Positions 45,488 through 57,535 of a stretch of 64,000 bases of DNA are shown here, one piece after another. Source of the DNA: Hyphodiscus hymeniophilus (lineage: Eukaryota > Ascomycota > Leotiomycetes > Helotiales > Hyphodiscaceae); assembly GCA_016508695.1 (NCBI GenBank), contig VNKQ01000008.1, positions 1,426,001-1,490,000 on the forward strand, read 5' to 3'. Numbering within the stretch: position 1 is the stretch's first letter; every line of letters begins with the position of its first letter. The notes under the pieces were generated by a model that saw nothing but the letters and a program-made list of their open reading frames with translations, made no database searches and was not told the DNA's origin. The position numbers and the translations under genes were made by a program.

Positions 45488-46808
45488 TCAGAACTGTGCA
45501 ATATTAGTCAATATTCCCAAGCCCTTTGTGATGATCAGGACTTACCAGCTTCAAAGGGGTGCGATTCAGCCCTCTTGTGAAATTGCACATCGCCCGCTGC
45601 TGGTTCGGTCTCTGTTGCAATCTCCGAAAAGCCTCCTGGATATGCCTTGTCTCAACCGGGGTGCGGCCCTCAGACGGCGGATCAAATAAGCCCTGTAACT
45701 TGCGCTTCTTTCCGCTCTGCTCACCACCTGACTTCTCCTTGCCTAGATCCTCCTGTTCTTTGATCTTAAGGGCCTCCTCGGTAAGCGTCTGCACAATCTC
45801 GAAAGTCAGGAAGCCGAGGATGTCAACAATGTCGTCGTTTGGTTTCGAATCCGTGACAACACCGAAGCCAGCCCATTCCTTGAATCGCTTGCCCTTGCGG
45901 AACGTGAAAGATGCTTGGCGATATTCAGACCACGTGACATACTCTTCTTTCGTCATGGCTTTCGTGCGCTCATCAGCTTTGTTCAGTCGTTGAAGGGTAG
46001 CGTAGTTCATCTCTTCCTCGTCCTCATCCTCCTCGTCTTCTCGTTCCGGAACTTCTTGATTGTACAATGAAGGGACTTCCCAAGGTAAGCCGACCTTTGC
46101 CTTCTTGTTCTTCTTGGCAGTGTCAACGACCGGACCGGCTGCTGCTCCTCCTGGCTCATCACCAGCTCCTAGATCAGCGTCGCCGCCTTTGTCATCAGAG
46201 TCTTTAACGTTCTTCCGCACATCTTTCCAAGAGAGGAAGGTGCGCAGACGGGATACTTTGGCTTGGTCGTGGCGGATTAAGAAGATGAGATCGTCGGTTG
46301 ATATAGAGCGACTTCCACGGCGAGATGCTTGTTCTGTGCATTGTCGGAGCTGGGGACGTTAGAGGAGGTTTTAGATAAGGTGGGAAATAAGATTGACCAT
46401 TTCAATGACTTGTTGTCGGACAATTTCCTCTATCATACCAGTGGTTTCGGGAGATGCTTCAGCGGTTTCTCCAGAGACGTACATCATCTGTATAGGTCAG
46501 CATCAATCAACGGCTTCCTTTCCACTGCGAAACACAAACGGCACTTCGAGTACCACTGCAAATCCACACCCATAACTCTCGAGCGATTTGAGGGGTAAAG
46601 AAAGAGCCAGCACTCTGTGACGTAACAATATCTATAATTCAGACGTTCAAGCAATTTGAGTAATCGCAATTGAATCTAACAGGCTGGGCGGCTCAACTTG
46701 AATCGTCCCTTTGCATTGTCGTGGGGACATGAATCTTGCAGGTACAAAAGGAAGCACATTACTAACCTGCTGGATCTCCGTCCGGTACTTTGCCGTCTTG
46801 TCAGTCAT
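45488..46808 (-). CDS. SPT3: SAGA complex histone-fold subunit Spt3
   Basis: Exons are complement(46767-46808, 46398-46487, 45546-46349, 45488-45493), 313 aa. Exon 1 codes MTDKTAKYRTEIQQ. The first intron is long (279 bases) with a ctgac branch. Exon 2 continues MMYVSGETAEASPETTGMIE and ends IVRQQVIEM, then exon 3 has STDDLIFLIRHDQAKVSRLR and TFLSWKDVRKNVKDSDD. These form the first histone fold (TFIID-18 type). The second fold lies in EYRQASFTFRKGKRFKEWAG and NDDIVDILGFLTFEIVQTLT. The linker carries an acidic run. Spt3 recruits TBP to SAGA-dependent promoters. The last exon is only TTCTGA after a GTAAGT donor; without that splice the frame would run on to 45504 and end in an unrelated tail. 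It is divergent from ATG22. Confidence 0.93.
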
Positions 46809-47278
46809 TTCGGCGGATTACTACTAATGTAATACAGAATATCATTCGGTATTCAAAATATTGTCGGAGCTCCAATATTTCTCCTTGGTTTGATAGTCAG
46901 TGGATGTTAGCCTTTCTATTTGCTTGAAAGGTGGTGAACTTTAGGTCACCTGACCTCGGGCCGCTTTCTAAGCTTCTTTCGGTTGTGCCGGTCATAACGC
47001 TTCGACATTCAATGTCCAGCCTTTATTTGTCACTCATTTCCTCCCCCTCTGCACGCAGAATTGTTTCTTGTCCATTCAGAACTCTCTAACTCATCTCCAA
47101 CATACAGAGTCATACGCTCTCTCCCACTTCTCTTGCGACTTGAACTCTCTCAGACCTTTGCTTCCCACGTGACATCATATGCCGGCTTTCCGGTCGACCA
47201 AAGTCTTTCGCCTTCAAAATCCAAAGATCGCTGGGCGAATTATGGCAGTCTCAAATTAGACTGTACTTGCACTTTTGA
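46809..47278. promoter_or_regulatory. Shared upstream region of SPT3 and ATG22
   Basis: 470 bases between divergent starts. CACGTG at 47166-47171 lies about 108 bases before the ATG22 start, and a pyrimidine-rich stretch at 47030-47180 points toward ATG22. Confidence 0.5.
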
Positions 47279-49152
47279 ATGATGGATGATGGAGAGGTAG
47301 CGGAGCCTCGAGCTCCGCGCTACCCTGGCGAAGATACCAGCGAGACATCGGAGCGTGAGATTCGTGGTTGGTACTGCTATGGGCTGGCCGCTGAAGTATT
47401 TGCTGTTTGTGGGGTTGGTGAGTTTCAAAATTGCTAGGTAATTTCAATTCCACTAAAACTTTCGCAGGCTCGTTCCTCCCAGTCACGTTGGAACAATTGG
47501 CTCGAGATCGAGGTGTTTGGTTCAATGACAGGACTACATCTTGTATGGCGAAAGTCGCCGATGAAGCTGGCACTGCCACGGCACTTTTACTTTCAAGAAA
47601 AAAAGAAGAACATAATCAATGCATCATTCATCTTTTCGGAGGAGATATCACTACGTCCAGCTTCGCCATGTACACTTTCTCGCTTGCGGTTCTGGTTCAA
47701 GCACTCTCCCTCATCTCGTTCAGCTCAGTTGCTGATTATGGTATACATTGGAATCTCTCTGACACACGCTTTAACTGATAATCTGTAGGCAACTATCGCA
47801 AGAAGTTTCTTCTTGGTTTCGGGTTCACTGGTGCCATAACGTCAATGCTTTTCCTCCTCGTCGTTCCCAAAATATATATCGTAGCACCTCTGCTGGTCAT
47901 TATTGGGGTCACTTGTCTTGGATCTTCTAACGTTATTCTCAACAGCTTCTTACCACTATTGGTATTGAATCATTCGCAGGCCAGACGGAAAGAAACAATG
48001 GCACCACCAATAGCCATGGCGAATATGTCCCCCGAGGGCAGCTACGAAGATGAGCCTCCTGGCTATGAAAGCACTGATGGGGCGAAGGCAGTACCTTCAA
48101 AACTTGATTCGCCTCAGCTGGGGCTTCAAAATAGTATTTCCTCCAAAGGCGTCGGTATCGGCTACGCTGCTGCCGTATTCGTCCAAATTATCAGCATTCT
48201 GGTGCTCTACGTTATGTCCAAATTATCTAATTCATCAACGTTGGGTCTGCGATTGGTCTTACTTATGGTAGGGGTATGGTGGTTCTGCTTTACAATCCCA
48301 GTTTCACTCTGGATGCGATCTCGACCGGGACCACCGCTCACCACAGCACTATCAAAGCACACAAAGGTCCATACAGTTATCGTCTATCTAAGCTTTGCTT
48401 GGGGATCCGTTTGGAAGACTGTTAAAGTCGCCGTCAAGCTGCGCCAAATGTCCATATTCCTCATAGCATGGTTCATTCTCTCCGATGCCGTGGCCACTGT
48501 ATCTGGTACAGCAATTCTATTTGCGCGAACAGAATTGAAAATGGGAACGGTCCCAATCGCCATTCTTTCCATTACTGCTACATCATCCGGCATTGCAGGG
48601 GCATTTTTATGGCCTATCATTTCCCGTCGCTACAATTTACAAACGAATCGCACAATAGTCTGCTGCGTCGCCCTCATGGAAATCATTCCCCTCTACGGGC
48701 TGATGGGATATCTTCCTTTCATCAAAGCATGGGGCGTCGGTGGGCTGCAGCAGTATTGGGAAATCTACCCTCTAGGCTTTGTTCACGGTTTTGTCATGGG
48801 TGGATTATCATCTTACTGCCGCTCGTTCTATGGGCTGTTGATTCCACCTGGCAGTGAGGCGGCGTTTTATGCGCTCTATGCCATCACGGATAAAGGAAGC
48901 TCGGCCATTGGACCTGCGGTCGTGGGAGTGATTGTCGACGCAACCGGGACAATTCGACCTGCCTTCTTCTTTCTGGCTGTGTTGATTGCCTTGCCATTGC
49001 CGTTGATCTGGATGGTAGACGTGGAAAAAGGCAAAGAAGATGCCGCACGAATGGCTAGGTTCATTGGAAAGTCCGGTGATGCTAATGAGCGATTCGCAAT
49101 CGGGGAAGATGAAGAGCATGAAGCTGAAGGACTGATCAGGGACCACGATTGA
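47279..49152 (+). CDS. ATG22: Atg22-type vacuolar amino-acid effluxer (MFS)
   Basis: Exons are 47279-47417, 47468-47740 and 47789-49152, 591 aa. Start is MMDDGEVAEP; the second Met is an equally good start. Conserved Atg22 segments appear in order: EREIRGWYCYGLAAEVFAVC, FLPVTLEQLARDRGVW, and ITTSSFAMYTFSLAVLVQAL, then GVTCLGSSNVILNSFLPLL. The long hydrophilic loop precedes GIGYAAAVFVQIISILVLY, and PLGFVHGFVMGGLSSYCRSF and EAAFYALYAITDKGSSAIGP come near the end. About twelve membrane spans are expected. Atg22 exports amino acids from the vacuole after autophagic breakdown. Filamentous fungi often carry several Atg22-like paralogues, so this may be one of them. Confidence 0.92.
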
Positions 49153-49633
49153 AAACGAATCATAAATGGATATAATGAACTATTTCCTCGATCTTGCTCT
49201 CTTTTAGTGACATTTTACTTTAGGTGTGTCGGCTCTGCTATTCATATTAACGAAGAACCCCAACTTGTTTAAGCCACTGAAAACGAAGCCCTGAGTGCCA
49301 AAAAGATCCTCTAGCTTGTGATATCAGAGGAATTCTAGAGACAGGGCCTTCCTAATACGTTTCATTTTTCTGCTTAATGCTCACGCTGTGAGACTAACGT
49401 AGAACTGAGGGGTCTATTGCCACCCTCTAACCCAACCCGCATGTTATGCCAGACTATACATCCAACCAACAAAGAAAACTCGCTGAGTCGACCGTAGCCA
49501 GACCTGTAATTGAGCATTGCTCATTTCTATGTACAAAACATACATCTAAGAAAGAGAATCGTTCCTCATCCAACTCGTCCTCACGCTTGTACAATTAATG
49601 CTATTGTCCCTCGTTCTTGGCCTCGTCCTTACT
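49153..49633. other. Convergent 3' flanks of ATG22 and TAM41
   Basis: About 480 bases. Only one unsupported 83-codon frame (49510-49761) overlaps it, and no other signal is seen. Confidence 0.5.
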
Positions 49634-51184
49634 CTACATTTTCTTCTTCTGCGACTCTCTTGCTTGCTCAGCAGCTTTTTGCTTCCCTTCTCTGTTCTTC
49701 GCAATCTTCTCACTCATGTACCGCCACGATCGACCGATGCCAGATGTCACTAGTCCTTTAAGGCTCTGACTTGTGCTAGGCCATCCAATCGTCTTCTTGA
49801 TCACACCTCTGACTTCGCCTCGTAGATCCTCAGGTGGTTCGCTGGCGATCCGTCGCTCGAAGCTTCCTCCCTCCCTCCTATTGATTTTCGTCGCATCTTC
49901 ATCACTAGACGCTTCAAGCATCTTGTTAAACTCCAATTGCGGGATTTGATATTTCTTCTGATACTGAAAATAGAGCTTTGATCTGAAAGCTTTTGGAAGT
50001 CGCCGTACCATGTTTCCTCGTCGAACTGGGTCCATGTCTTGGGCAAGTCGAACGTTGGCAGAAGGATCGGCGCCCCAGTCTGGGTTGGAGCATTTGGAGT
50101 CGTTGAAACTGACGTTGGGTAAATTATCGATGAGAGGTGCGTAGAGACGGCGGAAGTTGGGGAGATTGTTGCCGACAATGTTAGCGACCTTCGACTTGTT
50201 TTCGGTAGGTAATGCCATGCGGGGGTCACCCATATAGCTGATGCTTGCAATGGTTCCGTACAATTCGAGCTCAGTGAAATCTGGAGGAAGAAGTAAAAGT
50301 GCTGTTCGTAATGCAGATATGAGGTTGACTTGATTCGCGAGTCGGACTCGTGGATCATCTCGCAGAATCTTGACAGGTTTTTGAAGTCGTCCGGCAATGT
50401 AGAGTGTCGACCACTCCGACAGATCATTGCACAGCGTATCCAGATTTACAACCCCATATTTTATCAGCGTGCCGTTGACCGTCACAAACGGATTGAAGTA
50501 TACACCAGCTCCCCATTTGTCTTGCACTGCCGAGACAGCTCCTGAACCGAATGATCCGAGGGCGGAATAATGATCTCGGTGTTGGGCTAGATTCAACGAA
50601 TGCCAATGTTGCGTATAGGACACACCAAATATAAAATCGATCATCTTTGGCGTTCCTCCCTGAGCTTTCACCACCGCTGGAGGTGGTTTCGAGTGTATGG
50701 ATGTCGCGCTTGAAGGCGCTCCGACATCCTTTGATTGGGGAAAGACGCCGGAGCCATAGGCAAAAGCATACCGTATCGGAGCTCTGAATTGCCATAAAAT
50801 CTGCCGTAAGGCTTCCTTAAACTCATCATTGATGACTATGTGCTGATTGACACCGAAGTTCATATGAGGGAGTTGTGAGAAGTGATCGATATTATAATTC
50901 GGGTTATCTTCCCAATCTGTGGGTGGAGTGCTCGTGGGGCTTGGCTTCGACTGAGGAGAGCTAGATGAAGCAGAGGAGGATTCGGATTTCTTAGAAGTAG
51001 CTGAGTCCGAAGCATGCTCACTTATGGAGTTGTCGTTTGGCTTCTCGCCAGAGTCTTTCGAAGATGATGCAGGGGTCAGGATTCGCTGGGCTGAGGTAAA
51101 CGATCGAGCCAGAGGGTATTGTCGTCTAGGTAACTTGTTTGAAACCCATAGTCTGGCAGATGGGAGCCTGAAAGCCTTCATCAT
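49634..51184 (-). CDS. TAM41: Mitochondrial CDP-diacylglycerol synthase Tam41
   Basis: A single exon, 516 aa. The start MMKAFRLPSARLWVSNKLPR is an Arg-rich mitochondrial presequence, followed by a Ser-rich linker (about 35-95). The catalytic domain starts near HMNFGVNQHIVIND, with the nucleotidyltransferase motif FAYGSGVFPQS and the metal-binding segment KMIDFIFGVSYTQHWHSLNL. YFNPFVTVNGTLIKYGVVNL, ALRTALLLLPPDFTELELYG and ISYMGDPRMALPTENKSKV follow, all typical of Mmp37/Tam41. The enzyme makes CDP-diacylglycerol from phosphatidic acid and CTP at the matrix side of the inner membrane, the first step toward cardiolipin. The C-terminal 100 residues after GSFERRIASEPPEDLRG end in a basic helix. 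It is divergent from MAD1. Confidence 0.94.
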   Translation of the reverse strand: MMKAFRLPSARLWVSNKLPRRQYPLARSFTSAQRILTPASSSKDSGEKPNDNSISEHASDSATSKKSESSSASSSSPQSKPSPTSTPPTDWEDNPNYNIDHFSQLPHMNFGVNQHIVINDEFKEALRQILWQFRAPIRYAFAYGSGVFPQSKDVGAPSSATSIHSKPPPAVVKAQGGTPKMIDFIFGVSYTQHWHSLNLAQHRDHYSALGSFGSGAVSAVQDKWGAGVYFNPFVTVNGTLIKYGVVNLDTLCNDLSEWSTLYIAGRLQKPVKILRDDPRVRLANQVNLISALRTALLLLPPDFTELELYGTIASISYMGDPRMALPTENKSKVANIVGNNLPNFRRLYAPLIDNLPNVSFNDSKCSNPDWGADPSANVRLAQDMDPVRRGNMVRRLPKAFRSKLYFQYQKKYQIPQLEFNKMLEASSDEDATKINRREGGSFERRIASEPPEDLRGEVRGVIKKTIGWPSTSQSLKGLVTSGIGRSWRYMSEKIAKNREGKQKAAEQARESQKKKM

Positions 51185-51940
51185 CTTTCCAGAATTGCAA
51201 TTGAGCGGTTGGAGAATGTGAAAGCACCAAAGCTGGCGATGCTCACAACAGTTGCTGGACAGCGATTGAGAGCTGTTCGTGAGTCTTAATATCCCATGCG
51301 AAAGTAGTGCGATGTTTCAAAGGTGCAGCAGATGCTGCGGATGGGTTACGGAATGTAAACAGCCATAAGTATGAGTGCTTTGGTGAAAGACTGGAAGATG
51401 TTTTCAAGCTCAAGCTACGATGACTAAGGTTGGACCCCACGCGGCCGTCGAAGTGGCGGGCGGGGATAATCAGGTACCCGCTCCGATATCAGCTCATATG
51501 AATAGAGCAGAATCACAAATCAGAAAGCGCAAATCTAGAGGTTTATTGATCAATGGGATGTGTGGTTGGCAAGATGTTGTATTGTGCAATGCGAATACAG
51601 AAAGTTGGTATATCCTTTTACTTCATGACAGCTTACCTACCTTAGGTATGTATTGCAATGCGCAACCCTTTGAAATGGATTCGAAAATTCATAATTGCCC
51701 ATATATTATTTTCTACCATATGGATGGACTCTTCCCGCAGGCCCATCAGTAATAAAAGACCTAGCGACTCGGAAGCAAATCAATGATATCCTGCCGGACT
51801 AAATCCAAGTAGATCTAAAAGCGTCGCTTCGCCAACAAAGAAGATGTTTTCTTGTCTCACGTGACGACGCCCGTCTGGGTCCCATAATCAAACAACAACA
51901 ATATCGCCATTTCAACACGCATCGAGGCGCCTCAGCGATC
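51185..51940. promoter_or_regulatory. Shared upstream region of TAM41 and MAD1
   Basis: About 760 bases between divergent starts. An exact TCACGTGA palindrome at 51857-51864 lies 77 bases before the MAD1 start; the GGTACC-like repeats near 51470 and 51640 are not informative. Confidence 0.5.
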
Positions 51941-54326
51941 ATGAGTGCTCATAAGCCCCCTCCGATGGATACCTCTAGGAGGAGATCCTCAATCACTGCC
52001 CATCGAACGAGCCTAGGCCCAAGCACTCTTCCCCGTCCTCAATCAAGAGGCCCAACATCGAGAGTGAGTTTCCTTTCTTCCTGCCCATAAATCAGAAATA
52101 TCACAGCTTACTGATCACGTATTATTACGAAAGATTGCCTTGGTCCGCGCCTCAAATACGCAGCCGTCATATGACTTCTTAACGGGTCAAGACTCTACGA
52201 ACCGCCAACCTCACGACGCCTTGCGCAGTTCAACGCGTAACCCTCCTGCTGAACCTAGCAGAGAAATAGTGACATCAGCAAATGAAGATGAAGCGGAAAA
52301 ATGTCGAATGGAGCTTGCTGCAACCAAGGCCGAGGTCAAGAAGCTTTCCTATACAATTGAAAATCACAAGCAAGAGGGTGAGCTTGTGAAGTTGAGATAT
52401 GAGAGTGACCTCCGAGAGGCTCGGAGGAAGGCCGAAGACGACTTCAAGAAAATGCAGGTAGCGGAGGGCGAGAAAGCTCGAGCTGTACGCCAATTCGAAT
52501 CGCTCCAGCGTGAGATGACCGAGGTCCGAGATGCTGTAAGTAACGAGAAGGCTGCACTGGAGAGAAGACTTCGCGAGGCTGAAGAAAGCAAACGAACTGC
52601 CGAGGAAGAAATCGAAGACGTGAAGACTGCGGGAGAAGAAGAGTTGCGTGTGGTCGAGAGACGGTCATCGGAACTCCAATCTCGGAACGATACTCTGCAG
52701 CGCACGGTCGAAGAATTACAGCAGGACTCTGATCGAAGAGAATCTCTGCTGCAGCTAGCACAACAACATCTGGCCGATAAAGAAACATCCCAAGGTGCAT
52801 TAGAAGCCGAAATTATACGTTTGAAGGCTCAGACTGGCGATGCAGAGACTCTGGCAATAATCAAACGCGAACTTGGTGAACAGGTGGCACATATCAAGAA
52901 GATCGAGGCTCTTACGCGGAAACAGGCTTTGGAGCTAGAGCACTACAGACAGCTTCATAAGAGCATTGAGATTGTTGAGGAAGAGAAGCGATCACTCCAA
53001 AGAAAGGTTGATTCTATGGAAGGTCTACGAAATGAGCTTGGAGAGGCGCAAATTCAACGACAGAGACTTGAGGATGAGAGATTAGCATGGACTGCCTATC
53101 TCGAGAGCCAAGCTGGTGCCGATGGTAGAGCTGAATTTGACTCACCGGAGGCTTTGGCAAGAGCGTTCATTGAAGAACGCCTTCGAACTGCCGCTCTGAT
53201 CGAGAGAATTGGTGCTCTGGAACCGGAACTCATGGATAAGGACGGTATTATTCGAGGTCTCGAGTCGCAGAAATCAGACTTAGTAGAGCAGATAGAAAAG
53301 CTCAAGGCCAGCGGTGTGACGAGTATGATCGGAGCTAGTGGTGACAATAAAGCTCGACTACGTCTGGAGAGGCAACGAGCTCTTGCGATCAGAGAGGTGG
53401 AGTATCTCCGAGCCCAGCTTAAGAATTTCGACGCCGAAGAAACCACTTTCCAGCCCGAGAATTTGGACGAGGCCAAGATCAAGCGAATCCAGGAGCTCGA
53501 AGACACGGTGGATCATTACCGACAAGAGGTACAAACGCTCCATGCTGATCTTGCGACCCGCGAGTCCTCAGTTCCAGCTTCAGAAACCACGGGTACCAAA
53601 CGCCAGCGCGATGCTTCAGAAGAGAATGAGCACATCGGTGTTCTATCCCGCAAGAATCGCAAGCTCCAAGATGAACTCACTACTTTCCAAACCAGCACAA
53701 AGCTCCTGCAGAAAGAGATCGCAGTTGTGCAGGAACGGTTAACAGCCGCCACGAAACAAAGTGCAACCCGAATTCTCTCCTTGCGATCAAATCCGACTTC
53801 CGATCATGAGGCCATCAAGCAATCCACTCTCGATCTCCTTCGAAAAGAGAACACCGACCTGAAGGAGCACATTCAGTCCGGCAAGCGCAGCACTGTTCAA
53901 ACTATTCCTATCTCGTCCCTCGAAGCGGCGCAGCGTGATGTTCGCAACGTCCAACTCGAGCTAGCATCCGAGAAGAAAGGCAAGGACCGTCTCAAGAAGG
54001 TTTGGCAATTGAAGACCCGCGAGTTTCGTGAGCTGGTCATCTCTCTGCTAGGTTGGGACGTAGTGTTTATGCCGAACGGGAAAACCAAAGTTTCCAGTTT
54101 TTTCTATCCGAGCAAGGGTGAGGAAGAGAACTCTATCGAATTCGATGGGGAGAGAGGCACCATGAAGGTCAGTGGTGGACCGCAGAGCAAATTTGCTGGG
54201 CGGATCGGCGAGCAGATTAAGTTCTGGGTGCATGATAAAGGAAGTGTGCCGTGCTTCCTGGCGGCTTTGACATTGGAGTTTTACGAAGAGATGAACAGAG
54301 ATTCCACAATGATCGTGGATGGCTAA
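51941..54326 (+). CDS. MAD1: Spindle assembly checkpoint protein Mad1
   Basis: Exons are 51941-52063 and 52134-54326, 771 aa. The Ser/Arg/Pro-rich N-terminus (MSAHKPPPMDTSRRRSSI) has YDFLTGQ after the junction. A nearly continuous coiled coil runs from about residue 85 to 650, dense in Glu, Arg and Leu heptads. Near the end, KDRLKKVWQLKTREFRELVI and SLLGWDVVFMPNGKTKVSSF open the globular RWD-type C-terminal domain, closing with PCFLAALTLEFYEEMN. This layout is that of Mad1, which recruits Mad2 to unattached kinetochores. The length is close to yeast Mad1 (749 aa). It is convergent with BIR1. Confidence 0.93.
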
Positions 54327-54661
54327 GATGGGGCAAGATTTTTGTTTTTTGGACATATGGTCTAAGGCTGCTACATTGTGGTAAATATTGCATTTCTCTG
54401 CGAACTGTAAAGATGGTCGGCGGCGTTTGGAGGTGGACCATAAGGAATATGGCTAAGGCTTCTGCATTTATCACGTTGCATGCCCATTTGATGAGGGCGT
54501 TCTGGGGAGCGTAAATGTTGGTGTAGCAAAGAATAATTATCATTCAGATCAGATAAAGCATCCGAAACGCCACGTTTATCATGATCATACCCAAGTCGAT
54601 ACCCAAACTGACTCCACCTTCTCAACACCACAAAAGCACTCGTTCCTTAAGGACTCATCAA
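54327..54661. other. Convergent 3' flanks of MAD1 and BIR1
   Basis: 335 bases between two stop codons; it must hold both terminators. No other signal is seen. Confidence 0.5.
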
Positions 54662-57535
54662 TCACTCGAGACACTCCACGCCCTCCAATGCTTGCATGGC
54701 CCTCCCGCCTTCCCTCTCAAAAACACCTACCATGCGTTCACACTCACTCCTTAACTTCTCTTCCGCCGCCTCAGCATTGTGTTGAATCCACTCCTCAACA
54801 GTCATCCTCTTCTCCGGACTGGTTAAATCACCGTTTTTTGCTTTCAGCATGGCTTCCCCAATCATGCCTATTGCAGCTACATTCTCATCTCCAGGACTTT
54901 TCAGGAGTATGACATCGAGATCAACGGCAGACCATGGATGGGCGCTTTGTAGACCTGCAATCACGTTCCGCTTTGAAGGCGACATGATGGGAGTGGCAGC
55001 GAGCGGGATACGAGCACTAGTAGCTTGAGGCGTAGCGGGCTTTCTGGCGCTGGCGGAGGGTTTTGAGGATGGTGGATGGTTCTCGGCATCAGATGATTGG
55101 GGAGAGTCGGCGGGTGTGGATTCTTTGAGGGGCGGTGTTGGAGATCGTGGGGCGGGCAGTTTGCCTTTTGCTGTCGTTGATGTGGGTGCTTCTTCCCGCG
55201 CAGCTTCAGGCTGAGCTTCTGACTCAGGTTCCGCTTCGAAACGTACTTCTTGAACTCGAGCAGGTACACCTGTCTTCGGCGGTCTACCTCTTCCTTTGGG
55301 AGCAGCTCTTGGCTTTGAAACCTTAGCAATAGGCACCTCAACCACGGGCAGCGCTTCGGGGGCCGGAGTATAGAAAGCTTCCTCTTGGGCAGTAGAGTCG
55401 TCTACATGGATAGACGCTGGTTCCGGTACTGCAACAATGGGGAGCTCTTGATATTCGGAAACAACTTCCTTTGGTCTTCGCACGATTTCTTCAATGTTAC
55501 TGGTCACCAACTTCTTGCCAGCTCTTCCCTTCTTCATCGTACTAGCGCGTCGAGTAGAACCGCCTCTAACGACAGTGGACTGACTGGCCATGCTGGCATC
55601 CGTCTCATTTCCAGACTCGTATTTCTGATCATCAACAGCATCATGGAACACATCAGTCACCTCAGCAGTGCTCTCGTTGACAGGCAATACAGAACCTCGT
55701 GTCCTTCGACCTGGTAGCTGGCGGGCGGGTTGGCGGGAGCTCGCCCTCTGCTTTTTGGGCTGGGTGACGGGCGAAGATTGGTGGATCGAGAGGCTGTGCT
55801 CAAGTTCTGCGACAATCTGCTGAGAGGCTTCTGCTTCGGCAACCTTCTGAGCCTCGGCATCAGATTCAGCTCCTGCTTCTACCACCTTTCTCGCAGCCGC
55901 CTGTTGTTTGGCGGACACTTTTCGCGGTTGCTTGCCCTTTGCTCCTCTTGCTTTTGGCAATGTCTTAGATTCTGCTTCCAGTGCCTGAAGCTCCAACTCA
56001 ATTGCAGCCTCGTCGACTTCCATTGGCTCCGTCCCAAACATCGCTTGGTCGGCTTTTACGATCTTGCTTGATCGAGTCGCCTTCTTTGGCGGCAGCAGTG
56101 GTCCTTCATCATCCGTCAAACGTCTTTCAAGATCAGCCTCAAGAGCTGCATCTATCTCGTCATCATTCGGTATTGACACATCTCTTGAAACCACAGATGC
56201 AGCAGAGTCCTTTCGTGTCGACCTCGCAACGGAAGATCTTCCTTTTTTGCGGCCTTTCGGCTTTGGAGCATCTTCAACGGCAATTGATTGATTGGTGTCG
56301 TCCGCATTGATCGTGATACTTTCGTCAACAACTGTACTCGCTCTCGTGCGCGTCACCCTCCGCTTTGGAGGAGGATGACATTCTATGACGGAAGCAGCAA
56401 GGTCGACTGTGTCATCGGTTTTTCGCTTTCTTCCTTGAGGAGGCTTTACATCTACCTCTACCTTCACCTCGAAATCATCATCTTCAGGCTCGGGAGCAGG
56501 TTTGACTTCGACAGCTTCGTTTTTCTTCGCCTTGGCCTTTCCTGCTTTGGAGTTCCCAGATTTCTTTCCCTTTGTCATTTTCCTCCCACCCTGTGTTGTT
56601 ACAGTCGAATTCGTAGCTGTCGTGAGAATGCTGTCCCCCTCTTCTGTAGGAAGATCTGTGAATGATGCAGAATCCGATGCGACTGTGAAGGCTGATTGTG
56701 TTGAAAGCCTAGAGATTTTGGAGGCTCTGCCTTTCTTAGACTTTGTCCGCTTTGGCGCTGGGCTTTGTTTATTGTTGTTGACGAGAGTAAAGAAGGGGCA
56801 ATCGGCTGATCGATTGAAATGCTCGTCCCTGCCCGGGTTAGTTATCTTCAAGAAAGTTTGTCATGAGTTACTAACAATGGTTTATCTTCATTCTCCCACC
56901 CGTCTAGGGCCAGATTGCAGTAAGTGCAGGTCGCCATATCGTCATATTCTTGCGAAGGGGTATATTTCCACCCAGCATCCACCATCTGCATCTCGATCAG
57001 GTCGGTTCAAAGCAATCATATCAGCTGAACATACCTGCTTGACTTTACATTTCCAGCCCCTCTTACCTTCATGCGGCCATCTGTCCGCAAACGTTGCTTT
57101 CCTGGCTTCAATCATCCTAGCACTACAGGGGTATTCTTCACTCAATTCCCCATCCTGCGTCTCAATAGTTGCGACAATTGCCCAACCACAATTTGGAGAG
57201 TGTTTCAAATGTTCGACCAGCGGGTCATCGCCCTCCTCCCATCCATCGATATTCTTGTGGCAGAGGAAACAGGCGACATTATCGGGATTGATCAGGATTG
57301 GGTAATAGAAGAATCCTGCTTTCGCAAGCTAGACAGACATTAGCAGAGACAATAATCAAGAGATTATCCGGCGTACATCTTCTGCCAACAACCACTTATG
57401 AGGCCACTTCATCAACTTGGGCGCTTTTGTGCTTGCATTTGAAGCCCTCCTTTTCGATAGTTGTTGCGCGTTCTGGAAAGATGCAAGACGATTTTCGTAG
57501 GTGAAATACTCGTCCACGACGTCAGTGATAGCCAT
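54662..57535 (-). CDS. BIR1: Bir1 (survivin-like) subunit of the chromosomal passenger complex
   Basis: Exons are complement(57377-57535, 57035-57328, 56876-56985, 54662-56828), 909 aa. Two BIR zinc folds are restored only by splicing. The first is CFLC, 16 residues, His, 6 residues, Cys (up to NCGW). The second, split by the third intron, is CTYC, 16 residues, His, 6 residues, Cys. Both match the C-x2-C-x16-H-x6-C rule exactly. A long disordered, Lys/Pro/Ser-rich middle holds basic clusters (KKGRASKISRLST, KRRVTRTRAS). The C-terminal helix region (TVEEWIQHNAEAAEEKLRSE) is where fungal Bir1 proteins are expected to join INCENP and borealin. The complex guides Aurora kinase to centromeres and the spindle midzone. 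The start MAITDVVDEYFTYENRLASF fits the first BIR helix. Confidence 0.93.
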
